Shown here: positions 15,746 to 22,946 of the stretch, piece by piece | Layout: every line of letters starts with the position of its first letter | Numbering within the stretch: the stretch's first letter is position 1 | Source: Streptomyces sp. PKU-EA00015 | GTDB lineage: Bacteria; Actinomycetota; Actinomycetes; Streptomycetales; Streptomycetaceae | Direction: 5' to 3' | DNA length: 64,000 nucleotides | Assembly (NCBI RefSeq): GCF_013387495.1 | Contig: NZ_JABZEE010000021.1 | Location: 1-64,000, forward strand | Notes under the pieces: model-generated | The model's database searches: none | What the model was told of the DNA's origin: nothing | What the model saw: the letters and a program-made list of their open reading frames with translations, nothing else | Position numbers and translations under genes: made by a program

Positions 15746-16705
15746 TTACTTCCCGAGGTAGCTGCCGATCCCGTCCGCCATTCCCTGTGCCGCCTTCTGG
15801 CGCCAGCCCGGACTGGTCAGCAGAGCGGCATCCTTGGGATCACGCATATTGCCGCATTCGATGAACACCTTGGGAACGGTGGACAGGTTGAGCCCGCCGA
15901 GGTCCTTGCGCTCGTCCAGTCCCGTACCGCCGCCCACATAGTTGGACGGCGCGCTTCCGGTCGCGCGCAGGAAGTGGCCCGCGATGCGTTCCCCCAGGTC
16001 ACGGGAGGGTCCGACGATCTTCGACGTGTCCGCGGCACCGCCCTTGACGAGCGCGGGCAGGATGACGTGGAATCCGCGGTTACCGGTCGCCGATCCGTCC
16101 GCGTGCACGGAGATCACGGCGTCGGCCTTCGCTTCGTTGCCGAACCGTGCCCGTTCGTCGATGCAGGGACCGAACGGACGGTCGCTTTCATGGGTGAATT
16201 CGACCCGTGCGCCCTGCTTTTCCAGCAAAGTGCGAAGACGTCGTGAAACATCGAGGGTGAAATCGGCCTCGCGGTATCCATCGGCCGTCGCCGTGCCCGT
16301 GGTGTCGCATTCCTTGCGATTCGTCCCGATGTCCACGAGCTTGTTGATCTCGCTCGGGTGACGGAAGTTACCGGGGTTGTGCCCGGGGTCGACGACGACC
16401 ACCTTCCCCGTGAGCGGACCCTTGCCCCCGGGCCCCTCCGGAGCCGCGGAGCGCGTGGCGGACGCGCTGGGGGAGCCGGAGGGGGACGCCGAGGGGGAGG
16501 CCGAGGCGGTCGGGCCGGTGTCACCCGGCTTGCCCGCGGACGACGGCGTCGAGGCCGCCGCAGGTCCAGGGGCGCCGTCGCCGCCCGCCCCTTGCCAGAT
16601 CAGCCATCCCGCGAGGCCCACGGGCACGAGAGCGGCGACAGCGACGAGACCGCGCCGGGAGCGGCGCGGTCCGGTGGGGAGATGCTGGTTCTCGTCGTAC
16701 GACAC
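15746..16705 (-). CDS. N-acetylmuramoyl-L-alanine amidase (Amidase_3), membrane-anchored
   Basis: About 319 residues. A short cytoplasmic start with RRSRRG is followed by a signal anchor (LVAVAALVPVGLAGWLIW), a Ser/Pro/Ala linker with SASPSAS repeats and the amidase domain. Zinc ligands fit DPGH (in VVVDPGHNPGN), EADF and SVHADG. The catalytic Glu fits FIECGNM. It cleaves the peptide stem from MurNAc in peptidoglycan outside the membrane. The GTG at 16705 (VSYDENQ) is preferred; an in-frame start 14 codons upstream would add a non-conserved leader. Confidence 0.88.
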   Translation of the reverse strand: MSYDENQHLPTGPRRSRRGLVAVAALVPVGLAGWLIWQGAGGDGAPGPAAASTPSSAGKPGDTGPTASASPSASPSGSPSASATRSAAPEGPGGKGPLTGKVVVVDPGHNPGNFRHPSEINKLVDIGTNRKECDTTGTATADGYREADFTLDVSRRLRTLLEKQGARVEFTHESDRPFGPCIDERARFGNEAKADAVISVHADGSATGNRGFHVILPALVKGGAADTSKIVGPSRDLGERIAGHFLRATGSAPSNYVGGGTGLDERKDLGGLNLSTVPKVFIECGNMRDPKDAALLTSPGWRQKAAQGMADGIGSYLGK

Positions 16706-16807
16706 GGTGGCGATGCTAACCGGGCCCGGTGTCCTGCCTCGGAACACGCGGCCGCGTAGGTCGGCGGATCAAGCGAGCGCTTGCGTGATTTTGCCGTCGT
16801 CGGCCGT

Positions 16808-16921
16808 CTAGAAGCCGCAGTACACGCTGCTCCCGTTGTCGGAGAGGAGGTATCACGGACCCAGCCGTAAGTGTTGGGGCACTCACTGTCGTCCCGCACG
16901 AAGGTCCAGGTGTCGACTGCT
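16808..16921 (-). pseudogene. 3' remnant of a small secreted protein gene, frameshifted
   Basis: Read on the minus strand, TWTFVRDDSECPNTYGWVRD runs in one frame. One base out of phase it continues as YLLSDNGSSVYCGF and a stop at 16808. The two pieces together resemble the disulfide-bearing end of a small secreted Streptomyces protein. The join needs one missing base. A stop lies immediately upstream (about 16922), so the 5' part is gone. It lies beside transposase debris, which suggests destruction by insertion. Confidence 0.45.
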
Positions 16922-16964
16922 CAGCAGCTACGGGACTCCAACGCCGCCGCCGACTTCGCCATGA

Positions 16965-17135
16965 AGGAACAAACAGCGAGCCCGTGAGGTCGGCTACAAC
17001 CCCGCCCTCCGCCAGCTCGGCAACCGCCTCGTCGGCATCCTCCACGGCTGCCTCAAGACCCGCACCCACTACGACCAAGCGACCGCCTGGTCACATCACG
17101 CCCACCCCCACACCCCTTGCCCCTTAACGACATGA
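16965..17135 (+). pseudogene. C-terminal remnant of an IS110-family transposase
   Basis: The frame ending at TGA 17133-17135 reads GYNPALRQLGNRLVGILHGC, then LKTRTHYDQATAWSHHA. This is the highly conserved C-terminal end of IS110-type transposases. An in-frame stop at 16962 and non-matching sequence upstream show that only the last ~55 codons remain. Together with 16706-17250 this is a gene-free, insertion-damaged stretch. Confidence 0.8.
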
Positions 17136-17162
17136 GGTGTCTGACACGGTCGTGGGTGAGCG

Positions 17163-17203
17163 GGACCATCGTTGCCCGTTCAGCCGGACGGAAACGATGG
17201 TCC
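17163..17203. repeat. Inverted repeat in the insertion zone
   Basis: GGACCATCGTT (17163-17173) and AACGATGGTCC (17193-17203) are perfect 11-bp arms around a 19-base loop. It may be the end of a lost element or a terminator left over from the debris. Nothing further can be assigned in 17136-17250. Confidence 0.45.
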
Positions 17204-17452
17204 TTGTCCCTTGGATGACGCCGCCGGGGTTCAGCGGATTCTTGAGAGGAAACCCGGGGCTTCAGCCCCGGGAGGAATCGCATCCATGTGTTCGCGGCGG
17301 GGAGCGCCGCGGCATCCACTGTGATTGCCGGGCGTGAAGCGGCCGGAAGCCGCTTCGGGGACGGGCGGGGGTGCCGACGAGGCGGTCGGGTCATCCGGTG
17401 GGGTGAATGGTTGGGAACGTGCGATGGCGTCTCGCACGGATGTGTACGGTCG

Positions 17453-18709
17453 GTGACCGTGAAGCTGGTGGTGCAGATCAGGCTCTTGCCCTCGCCCGTG
17501 CAGGCGGCGGCGCTTGAGGCGACCCTGTGTGCCTGCAACGAGGCCGCCACCTGGGTGAGCAACGTCGCCTTCGAGCGGGGGGAGTCCAGGAACTTCGCCC
17601 TGCGCAAGCACACCTACGAGCAGGTCAAGTCGCGTTGGGGTCTGGGGGCACAGGCGGCCCAGCATGTGATCAAGAAGACCTGTGACGCCTACACCACTTT
17701 GAGGGCCAACCTGCGGGCCGGCAACCTGGGCAGGCCGGGGTCGAAACGCCGCCGCCAGGCGAGCGACAGGCCGATCGCCTTCCGACCTGGGGGCGGGCAG
17801 CCGTACGACGACCGGATGCTGTCCTGGCAGATCTCCGAGCGAACGGTGTCGATCTGGACGATACAGGGGCGGCTCAAGGGAATGACTTTCACTGCCTCGC
17901 CCGAGCAACTGTCCACCCTCGCCCGGTACCGGCGGGGCGAGTCGGACCTGGTGCATCGGGACGGTATGTGGTTTCTGAACGCCACGTGTGAGGTGCCCGA
18001 AGCCGAGCCGAACACGGGGCCGGTGGACTTCTTGGGCATCGACCTGGGGATCGTGAACATCGCCACCACGTCGGACGGTCAGATCATGGCCGGTCGGCAG
18101 CTGAACCGGATCCGGGTGAGAGAGCGCGGCCTGCGGCAGAAGCTCCAGAAGAAGAACACTCCGTCAGCCCGGCGCCGTTTGAAGAAGCGGCGACGCAAGG
18201 AAGCCCGGCGGGCGAAGGACATCAATCACAAGATCGCGAAACATGTGGTGGCCGAGGCAGAACGCACCGGTCGCGGAATCGCCCTGGAAGACCTCACGGG
18301 GATTCGCGAGCGGGTACGGCTTCGCAAGCCCCAACGGGCCACCCTGCACTCCTGGGCGTTCCAGCAGCTCGGCGAGTTCATCGCGTACAAGGCCCGCCGC
18401 GCCGGGGTTCCGGTGGTGTACGTCGATCCGGCGTACACCTCCCGCACCTGCGCCCAGTGCGGGCACATTGACAAGGCGAACCGGGTCTCCCAGGCCTTCT
18501 TCGCGTGCCGGTCCTGTGGATTCGTTGATCACGCAGACCGCAACGGCTCCCGCAACATCCGGGCCAGAGGCCTGGAGTTGTGGCGACGCGGGGCAAAGTC
18601 AACCGCCCCAGCCGTACCCCGATCCCGGAGTGCGGCAGGACGCAAACGTGGCAGCACCGCCAGTGATGCCACGCTGTGCAAGCCCGGGACTTCAGTCCCG
18701 GGTAGTTGA
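17453..18709 (+). CDS. tnpB: TnpB, RNA-guided nuclease of the IS200/IS605 superfamily
   Basis: 418 residues, full length. The RuvC-like triad is intact: Asp197 in FLGIDLGIVN, Glu279 in GIALEDL and Asp362 in DHADRNGSRNI. A zinc ribbon lies between (CAQCG at 333-337, CRSCG at 352-356). A basic helix (SARRRLKKRRRKEARRAK) precedes Glu279. TnpB proteins use an RNA from the element's right end to cut DNA at the empty donor site. The C terminus is encoded by the right-end hairpin. The GTG at 17453 gives VTVKLVVQIRLLP, the usual N terminus. Confidence 0.9.
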   Translation: MTVKLVVQIRLLPSPVQAAALEATLCACNEAATWVSNVAFERGESRNFALRKHTYEQVKSRWGLGAQAAQHVIKKTCDAYTTLRANLRAGNLGRPGSKRRRQASDRPIAFRPGGGQPYDDRMLSWQISERTVSIWTIQGRLKGMTFTASPEQLSTLARYRRGESDLVHRDGMWFLNATCEVPEAEPNTGPVDFLGIDLGIVNIATTSDGQIMAGRQLNRIRVRERGLRQKLQKKNTPSARRRLKKRRRKEARRAKDINHKIAKHVVAEAERTGRGIALEDLTGIRERVRLRKPQRATLHSWAFQQLGEFIAYKARRAGVPVVYVDPAYTSRTCAQCGHIDKANRVSQAFFACRSCGFVDHADRNGSRNIRARGLELWRRGAKSTAPAVPRSRSAAGRKRGSTASDATLCKPGTSVPGS

Positions 18710-18710
18710 C
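18600..18710 (+). ncRNA. Candidate omega/re-RNA at the right end of the TnpB element
   Basis: By analogy with characterised TnpB elements, the guide scaffold should overlap the 3' end of tnpB and run to the right end. Two stems are visible: GTGGCA/TGCCAC (18648-18653 / 18667-18672) and the right-end hairpin 18683-18702. The guide would then be the flanking sequence after about 18710. Boundaries are inferred. Confidence 0.4.
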
Positions 18711-19360
18711 ATCCCCGCGCCCGTGCGCCGCAGCACCCGCAGCGACCCCGCCGCCGCCACCTCGGTGAACGCCCCCGAACCCAGCGCCCGCAGGTAGACG
18801 CGGTACGGGGCCTGGCCGGTGAATTCGTCCACCGGGTCCGGGAACACGTCGTGGATCACCAGCAGACCGCCCTCCGCGATGTGCGGTGCCCAGCCCTCGT
18901 AGTCGTTCGTCGCGTGCTCGTCCGTGTGCCCGCCGTCGACGAAGACGAGACCGACCTCGCCGGCCCACACCTTCGCCGCCTGCGGCGACCGGCCGACGAT
19001 CGCGATCACGTGGTCCTCAAGGCCCGCGCGGTGCAGTGTGCGGCGGAAGGTGGGCAGCGTGTCCATCAGCCCCACCTCCGGGTCCACCACCTCCGGGTCG
19101 TGGTAGTCCCAGCCCGGCTGCTGCTCCTCGCTGCCCCGGTGGTGGTCCACGGTCACCGCCACCGTCCCGGCCTCGCGGGCCGCGTCGGCGAGCAGGATCG
19201 TCGACCGCCCGCAGTACGTCCCCACTTCGAGCAGCGGCAGACCGAGCGCCCCCGCCTCGACAGCGGCCGCGTACAGGGCCAGCCCCTCGTCCACGGGCAT
19301 GAAGCCCTTGGCGGCCTCGAAGGCGGCGAGGGTCTCCGGCTTGGGGGTGGCGGGCGGCAT
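18692..19360 (-). CDS. Class I SAM-dependent methyltransferase, 3' end abutted by the TnpB element
   Basis: About 222 residues. A methyltransferase-24-like Rossmann fold: LLEVGTYCGRSTILLA is motif I, VTVDHHRGSEEQ follows, then LVFVDGGHTDEHATNDYEGWAPH and GGLLVIHDVFPD. The reaction partner is unknown. The last residues (GMSTTRD) and the stop are read from the right end of the TnpB element, so the native C terminus has been replaced. Most of the domain is intact, and activity may be unaffected. The ATG at 19360 has GGAGGA just upstream and is preferred over the ATG at 19396. Confidence 0.8.
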   Translation of the reverse strand: MPPATPKPETLAAFEAAKGFMPVDEGLALYAAAVEAGALGLPLLEVGTYCGRSTILLADAAREAGTVAVTVDHHRGSEEQQPGWDYHDPEVVDPEVGLMDTLPTFRRTLHRAGLEDHVIAIVGRSPQAAKVWAGEVGLVFVDGGHTDEHATNDYEGWAPHIAEGGLLVIHDVFPDPVDEFTGQAPYRVYLRALGSGAFTEVAAAGSLRVLRRTGAGMSTTRD

Positions 19361-19485
19361 GCGGTCCTCCGGGCGGGTGTGCGGATCGGAGGCCATCGTG
19401 CCTTACGTGCCGGTAGCTTCCCCTTTCGCGGGCAGTTACCTGATTCACATCACCTGCGCGCGTCCGCGTGGTTACGCTCGGCTAC

Positions 19486-20334
19486 ATGGTGCACATCCGC
19501 AGCCTTGACCCCTCTGCGTCGCCCCTGGACTACTACGGCTTCGAACTCCGCCGCCGACGAGAGGAAGCGGGCCTCAAACAGAGCCAGTTGGGGGCGTGCA
19601 TCTTCGTCACCGGCTCGCTGGTCGGCCAGATCGAGACGGCGAAGAAGGTCCCCACACGGGACTTCAGCGAACGGGTGGACGCGGCGCTCGGCACGGACGG
19701 GATGTTCTCCCGGCTCGTGGGCCTGGTGCTGCGCAGCCAACTGCCGCACTGGTTCCAGGCGTACGCGGAGATGGAGGCGAAGGCGGCGTACATCTCCACG
19801 TACCAGGCGCAGTTGGTCGACGGGTTGTTGCAGACGGAGGAGTACGCGCGGGCGGTGCTCGGCTTCAGGAACGAGGACAACCTCGACGCCAGGGTGGCCG
19901 CGCGGATGGAGCGCCAGCGCATCCTGGACCGGGAGACGCCGCCGCTGATGTGGGTGGTGCTCAGCGAGGCCGTGCTGCACCAGGAGGTCGGCGGTCCCGA
20001 GGTCATGCGGAACCAGCTCGCCCACCTGTTGGAGCTGCGCGGGCGTGAGTGGGTCAAGGTGCAGGTGCTGCCCTTCGCGGTCGGCGCGCATGCCGGACTG
20101 CCGGGTACGTTCACTCTGCTGCGGTTCGAGGACGACCCGGACCTCGTCTACACCGAGGACTTCGTCCAGGGCCATATGACGGCCAATCCGGCCGCTATCA
20201 GGGAGGGTTCGCTCCGTTACGATCACCTGCAGGCCGCCGCGCTGTCCGTGGAGGACTCCGCGGCACTCATCGCCCGCGTAATGGAGGAACGTTATGGACA
20301 CCGACCAGGGCCTGACGGGCGCACGCTGGCGTAA
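19486..20334 (+). CDS. XRE-family regulator with DUF5753 domain (WhiJ-type)
   Basis: 282 residues. The N-terminal HTH (FELRRRREEAGLKQSQLGACIFVTGSLVGQIETAKKVP) is followed by the DUF5753 ligand-like domain (YISTYQAQLVDGLLQTEEYARA, WVKVQVLPFAVGAHAGLPG). It overlaps a small DUF397 gene, the standard partner. In S. coelicolor such pairs (WhiJ/BldB-like loci) tune development and antibiotic production. The -10-like TACGCT at 19473-19478 lies 7 bases before the ATG, so the transcript may be leaderless. Confidence 0.9.
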   Translation: MVHIRSLDPSASPLDYYGFELRRRREEAGLKQSQLGACIFVTGSLVGQIETAKKVPTRDFSERVDAALGTDGMFSRLVGLVLRSQLPHWFQAYAEMEAKAAYISTYQAQLVDGLLQTEEYARAVLGFRNEDNLDARVAARMERQRILDRETPPLMWVVLSEAVLHQEVGGPEVMRNQLAHLLELRGREWVKVQVLPFAVGAHAGLPGTFTLLRFEDDPDLVYTEDFVQGHMTANPAAIREGSLRYDHLQAAALSVEDSAALIARVMEERYGHRPGPDGRTLA

Positions 20335-20563
20335 GTCGTCGTACAGCTCCGACACCGGTGGGCAGTGCGTCGAGTGCGCCCCCGTCGGCGGCGCCACCTG
20401 GCGCAAGTCCTCGTACAGCTCCGACACCGGCGGTGAGTGCGTCGAGGTCGCCCACCTAGCCCCTCACGTCGCCGTCCGCGACTCCAAGAACCCCGACGGT
20501 CCCGTCCTCACCCTCACCCCCGCCGCCTTCGCGGCCTTCGTGGGAGCCGCCGCCGCGCTCTGA
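20294..20563 (+). CDS. DUF397 protein with duplicated N-terminal motif
   Basis: 89 residues. The family motif WRKSSYSSDTGGQCVEC is followed 20 residues later by a second copy, WRKSSYSSDTGGECVEV. The usual closing segment VAVRDSKNPDGPVL comes after. Typical DUF397 proteins are 60-70 residues with one motif, so this is an internal duplication. It starts inside the XRE gene, out of frame. It probably works with that regulator, as in WhiJ-type modules (inference). Confidence 0.88.
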   Translation: MDTDQGLTGARWRKSSYSSDTGGQCVECAPVGGATWRKSSYSSDTGGECVEVAHLAPHVAVRDSKNPDGPVLTLTPAAFAAFVGAAAAL

Positions 20564-20625
20564 CGGGCCGCCACGTACCATCGCTGCGTTTGCTCTGACT
20601 TGGCGGGTTCGCAAGGGGGAAAGTC

Positions 20626-21669
20626 ATGGCCGGCAGCAGACGGAAACGTCTCGGTGTCACAGCCGGGGTGCTGGCGGGAGCGGTCTTCGCGACCGGGATC
20701 GGTTTGTGGGCCACGGACAGCGGGCCCTTCAAGGACGCCTACTGCTGGGGCGCGTGGCAGCAGAACAGCGGCCCGCGCCTGCTCGGCGACGAGGCCGTGG
20801 ACGAGTCGGGTGCCGAGCGGCGGGCGACCGAGTCCGCGCCGCCGTCCGCCGGGCGGCCGCAGGGCACGTGCACCGTCGAGGTGGCGTCGGACGACGACGA
20901 GGACAAGGTCACGGTGACCTACGGCCCTCTCCCCGCCGCCGTGGACAAGCGCCAGGAGTGGATCACCCACTACCTGCACGGCTCCGTCTCCTTCCTGCCC
21001 GACGGCCTCGACGGCCTCGTCGGCGGTGACCGGGGCATGCTCGTGCTGCCCGAGGCGTGCGACGTGGACGGCAGGCCCTCCGTCGTGACGATGCACAACG
21101 AGAACTGGAGCGAGGGCCGCGAGGGCCGGGTCACCGGAGGCATGGGCGTCATCGGCACGCGCGCCGAGGTCGCCGAACTGCTGCTGGCGGCCGCCGACAC
21201 CGGGATGCGCGCTGCGGGGTGCGCCCCGAAGGAGCCGCTGCGCGCCAACACGCCCATGGCGACCGTCGCCGAGGACAGAGAAGACGCGGACAATCCCGTC
21301 TGCCGGATTCCCGGCGTGGTCTTCGACCTGCCGAAGCAGTCGAGGTACCGGCAGCAGGTCGGCGTCGTGAGCGACCGGCTGCAGACGTGCTCCGTGGCGT
21401 GGCTGACCGAGAGCTTCGACGAGGAACCGGCCGCGCAGTACGTGATGGCCTCCGCGCCCCGGCTGGCGGCCCTGTTCACGGGCCTGCCCGAGGGGCCGGA
21501 CAAGGGGCTCGTGCGGGTCGAGTGCGGGGGACGCGAGACCGTCTTCTACGGCAGCACCCGGCTCGGACTGACCGGCCTCGCCAAGCCCAGCGCGAAGCGG
21601 GTGTTCACGAACTTCGTCGACTCCGTCGGCAAGCGCATCGGATGCAAGGCGGACAGGGGCACGGCATGA
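20626..21669 (+). CDS. Membrane-anchored extracytoplasmic protein, paralogue of the next gene
   Basis: 347 residues. A basic start and one helix (GVTAGVLAGAVFATGIGLWA) are followed by an extracytoplasmic body. The body begins with DAYCWGAWQQ and holds several Cys (PQGTCTVEV, LPEACDV, AAGCAPKE, NPVCRIPG, VECGGRE), a disulfide-rich pattern. Unknown family. The next gene overlaps its stop (ATGA) and has the same plan, including DACWDSL after the helix and IGCG near the end, so this is a tandem duplication. Confidence 0.75.
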   Translation: MAGSRRKRLGVTAGVLAGAVFATGIGLWATDSGPFKDAYCWGAWQQNSGPRLLGDEAVDESGAERRATESAPPSAGRPQGTCTVEVASDDDEDKVTVTYGPLPAAVDKRQEWITHYLHGSVSFLPDGLDGLVGGDRGMLVLPEACDVDGRPSVVTMHNENWSEGREGRVTGGMGVIGTRAEVAELLLAAADTGMRAAGCAPKEPLRANTPMATVAEDREDADNPVCRIPGVVFDLPKQSRYRQQVGVVSDRLQTCSVAWLTESFDEEPAAQYVMASAPRLAALFTGLPEGPDKGLVRVECGGRETVFYGSTRLGLTGLAKPSAKRVFTNFVDSVGKRIGCKADRGTA

Positions 21670-22829
21670 CGACGACCGACAAGACGCCGGAGCAGGAGAC
21701 CGCGTCCGCCGCCGAGCCCCGGCCCTCGCTGCTGCGGAGGCTCCTGCGCAGCCGTACGGCCAGGGCGGTCACCGCCTCAGCCGTCGCCGGCGCTCTGCTG
21801 GGCGCGGGCGTCGTGGCCTGGCGTACGGACACGCTGCCGCTGCTGAAGGCGGATGCCTGCTGGGACTCGCTCGACGAGTCGACCCTCACCGCGCTGTTCG
21901 GCGACCGCCGGATCGAGGCGGAGGAGCAGGAGCTGCGGCGCGATCCGCAGACCGCCTCACGCTCGTACGGACAGTGCCGGGTCACCAGCTTCGGCGACCG
22001 CAGCACGGGGCGTCGGCAAGCCGTCCTCCGCGTCCACTACCTCGACGGGCTCTACGGCACCGACGCCCGCAATTGGCCTGCGGAGTACCTGTCCAGCCGG
22101 ATGGTCGCGCTCGGCGAGGGGCTGCCCGGGATGGTGTCCCCGGACCGCGCGTGGCTCGCCGTGCCGCAGCAGTGCACGGGACGCCCCAAGGACGGCGACG
22201 CCTCGCTCGTGGTCGATGTGGCCCTGGGGGAGCACGTCTTCGACTCGGAAGGCCCGCACGACCGGGAGGACCGGGAGGCGCTGGCGCGCACCGTCGTGGC
22301 CGCGGCCAACGGCGTCATCCGCGACCTGGGCTGCACCGGCACGTACCGCGCGCCGCGCGACCTCCCGCCGATCCCGGAACGGGTGGACGTGGCCGAAGAC
22401 GCCTTCTGCGGGGTGAAGGGGCTCACGGTGCCCGCCGCGTCCCGCGAGTACCTGAGGCGGGCCCGCATCGGCGGCGGCGCGGACGGACCCGCCCGCACCT
22501 GCGAGCTCGGCGGCACCTACCCGGACACCGCGGTGCGGATGACGACCATCGTCGATCCGGGTCTGACGGAGATCTTCGGCAAGGAGCTGCTGTACGGCGG
22601 GACGCGCTTCGGGGCCGAGAGCGACGACAAGGGTTACGGGACGGCCGGTCCGAGGCGTGCGGTGTACCGGGCGCCGTGCCAGACGGGGCCCGTGGTCTTC
22701 CTGGCCGAACAGCTGGAATCCATGGACGGCGGCAGGGACTTCCTCGCCGACGTCATGCCGGCCTACGTCGCCGCCGAGGCGGAGCGCATCGGCTGCGGCC
22801 GGCTGAAGATCGAGCTGCCGCGTGCCTGA
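21666..22829 (+). CDS. Membrane-anchored extracytoplasmic protein, paralogue of the preceding gene
   Basis: 387 residues. A cytoplasmic tail of about 40 residues precedes a signal anchor (AVTASAVAGALLGAGVVAW) and an extracytoplasmic domain opening LLKADACWDSLDEST. It has paired Cys (YGQCRVTSF, VPQQCTGRP, LGCTGTYR, AFCGVKG, ARTCELGG, APCQTG, IGCGRLK). The start overlaps the previous stop. The two proteins may form a heteromeric surface complex (inference); no known motif was found. Confidence 0.75.
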   Translation: MTTTDKTPEQETASAAEPRPSLLRRLLRSRTARAVTASAVAGALLGAGVVAWRTDTLPLLKADACWDSLDESTLTALFGDRRIEAEEQELRRDPQTASRSYGQCRVTSFGDRSTGRRQAVLRVHYLDGLYGTDARNWPAEYLSSRMVALGEGLPGMVSPDRAWLAVPQQCTGRPKDGDASLVVDVALGEHVFDSEGPHDREDREALARTVVAAANGVIRDLGCTGTYRAPRDLPPIPERVDVAEDAFCGVKGLTVPAASREYLRRARIGGGADGPARTCELGGTYPDTAVRMTTIVDPGLTEIFGKELLYGGTRFGAESDDKGYGTAGPRRAVYRAPCQTGPVVFLAEQLESMDGGRDFLADVMPAYVAAEAERIGCGRLKIELPRA

Positions 22830-22921
22830 GCCCGCGCCTTGGCGGGCTCAGCCCGGAGGCGTAGGACCAGCGGCGAGGTGACACGTACACCGCTGTCCTG
22901 ATGTACGGGCCGCAGGGCGTT

Positions 22922-22946
22922 TGCGACCATGACACGCATGGTCGCA
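22922..22946. promoter_or_regulatory. Perfect dyad spanning the MFS gene start codon
   Basis: TGCGACCATG (22922-22931) and CATGGTCGCA (22937-22946) are perfect 10-bp arms around a 5-base spacer. The initiation ATG (22929) lies inside the left arm. It looks like a TetR-type operator, but no regulator gene is adjacent. It could also fold in the mRNA and hide the start. Confidence 0.6.

Larger units (their letters stand above)
17253..18710 (+). mobile_element. IS200/IS605-superfamily (TnpB-only, IS1341-type) element
   Basis: The left end has a hairpin cccggggc-ttca-gccccggg (17253-17272). The right end has the near-identical hairpin cccgggac-ttca-gtcccggg (18683-18702), followed by tagttgac. 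Matching subterminal hairpins and the lack of terminal inverted repeats are typical of the superfamily. It carries tnpB but no tnpA, so it would move only in trans. The outer left boundary is not certain and may extend some tens of bases left of 17253. Confidence 0.75.
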
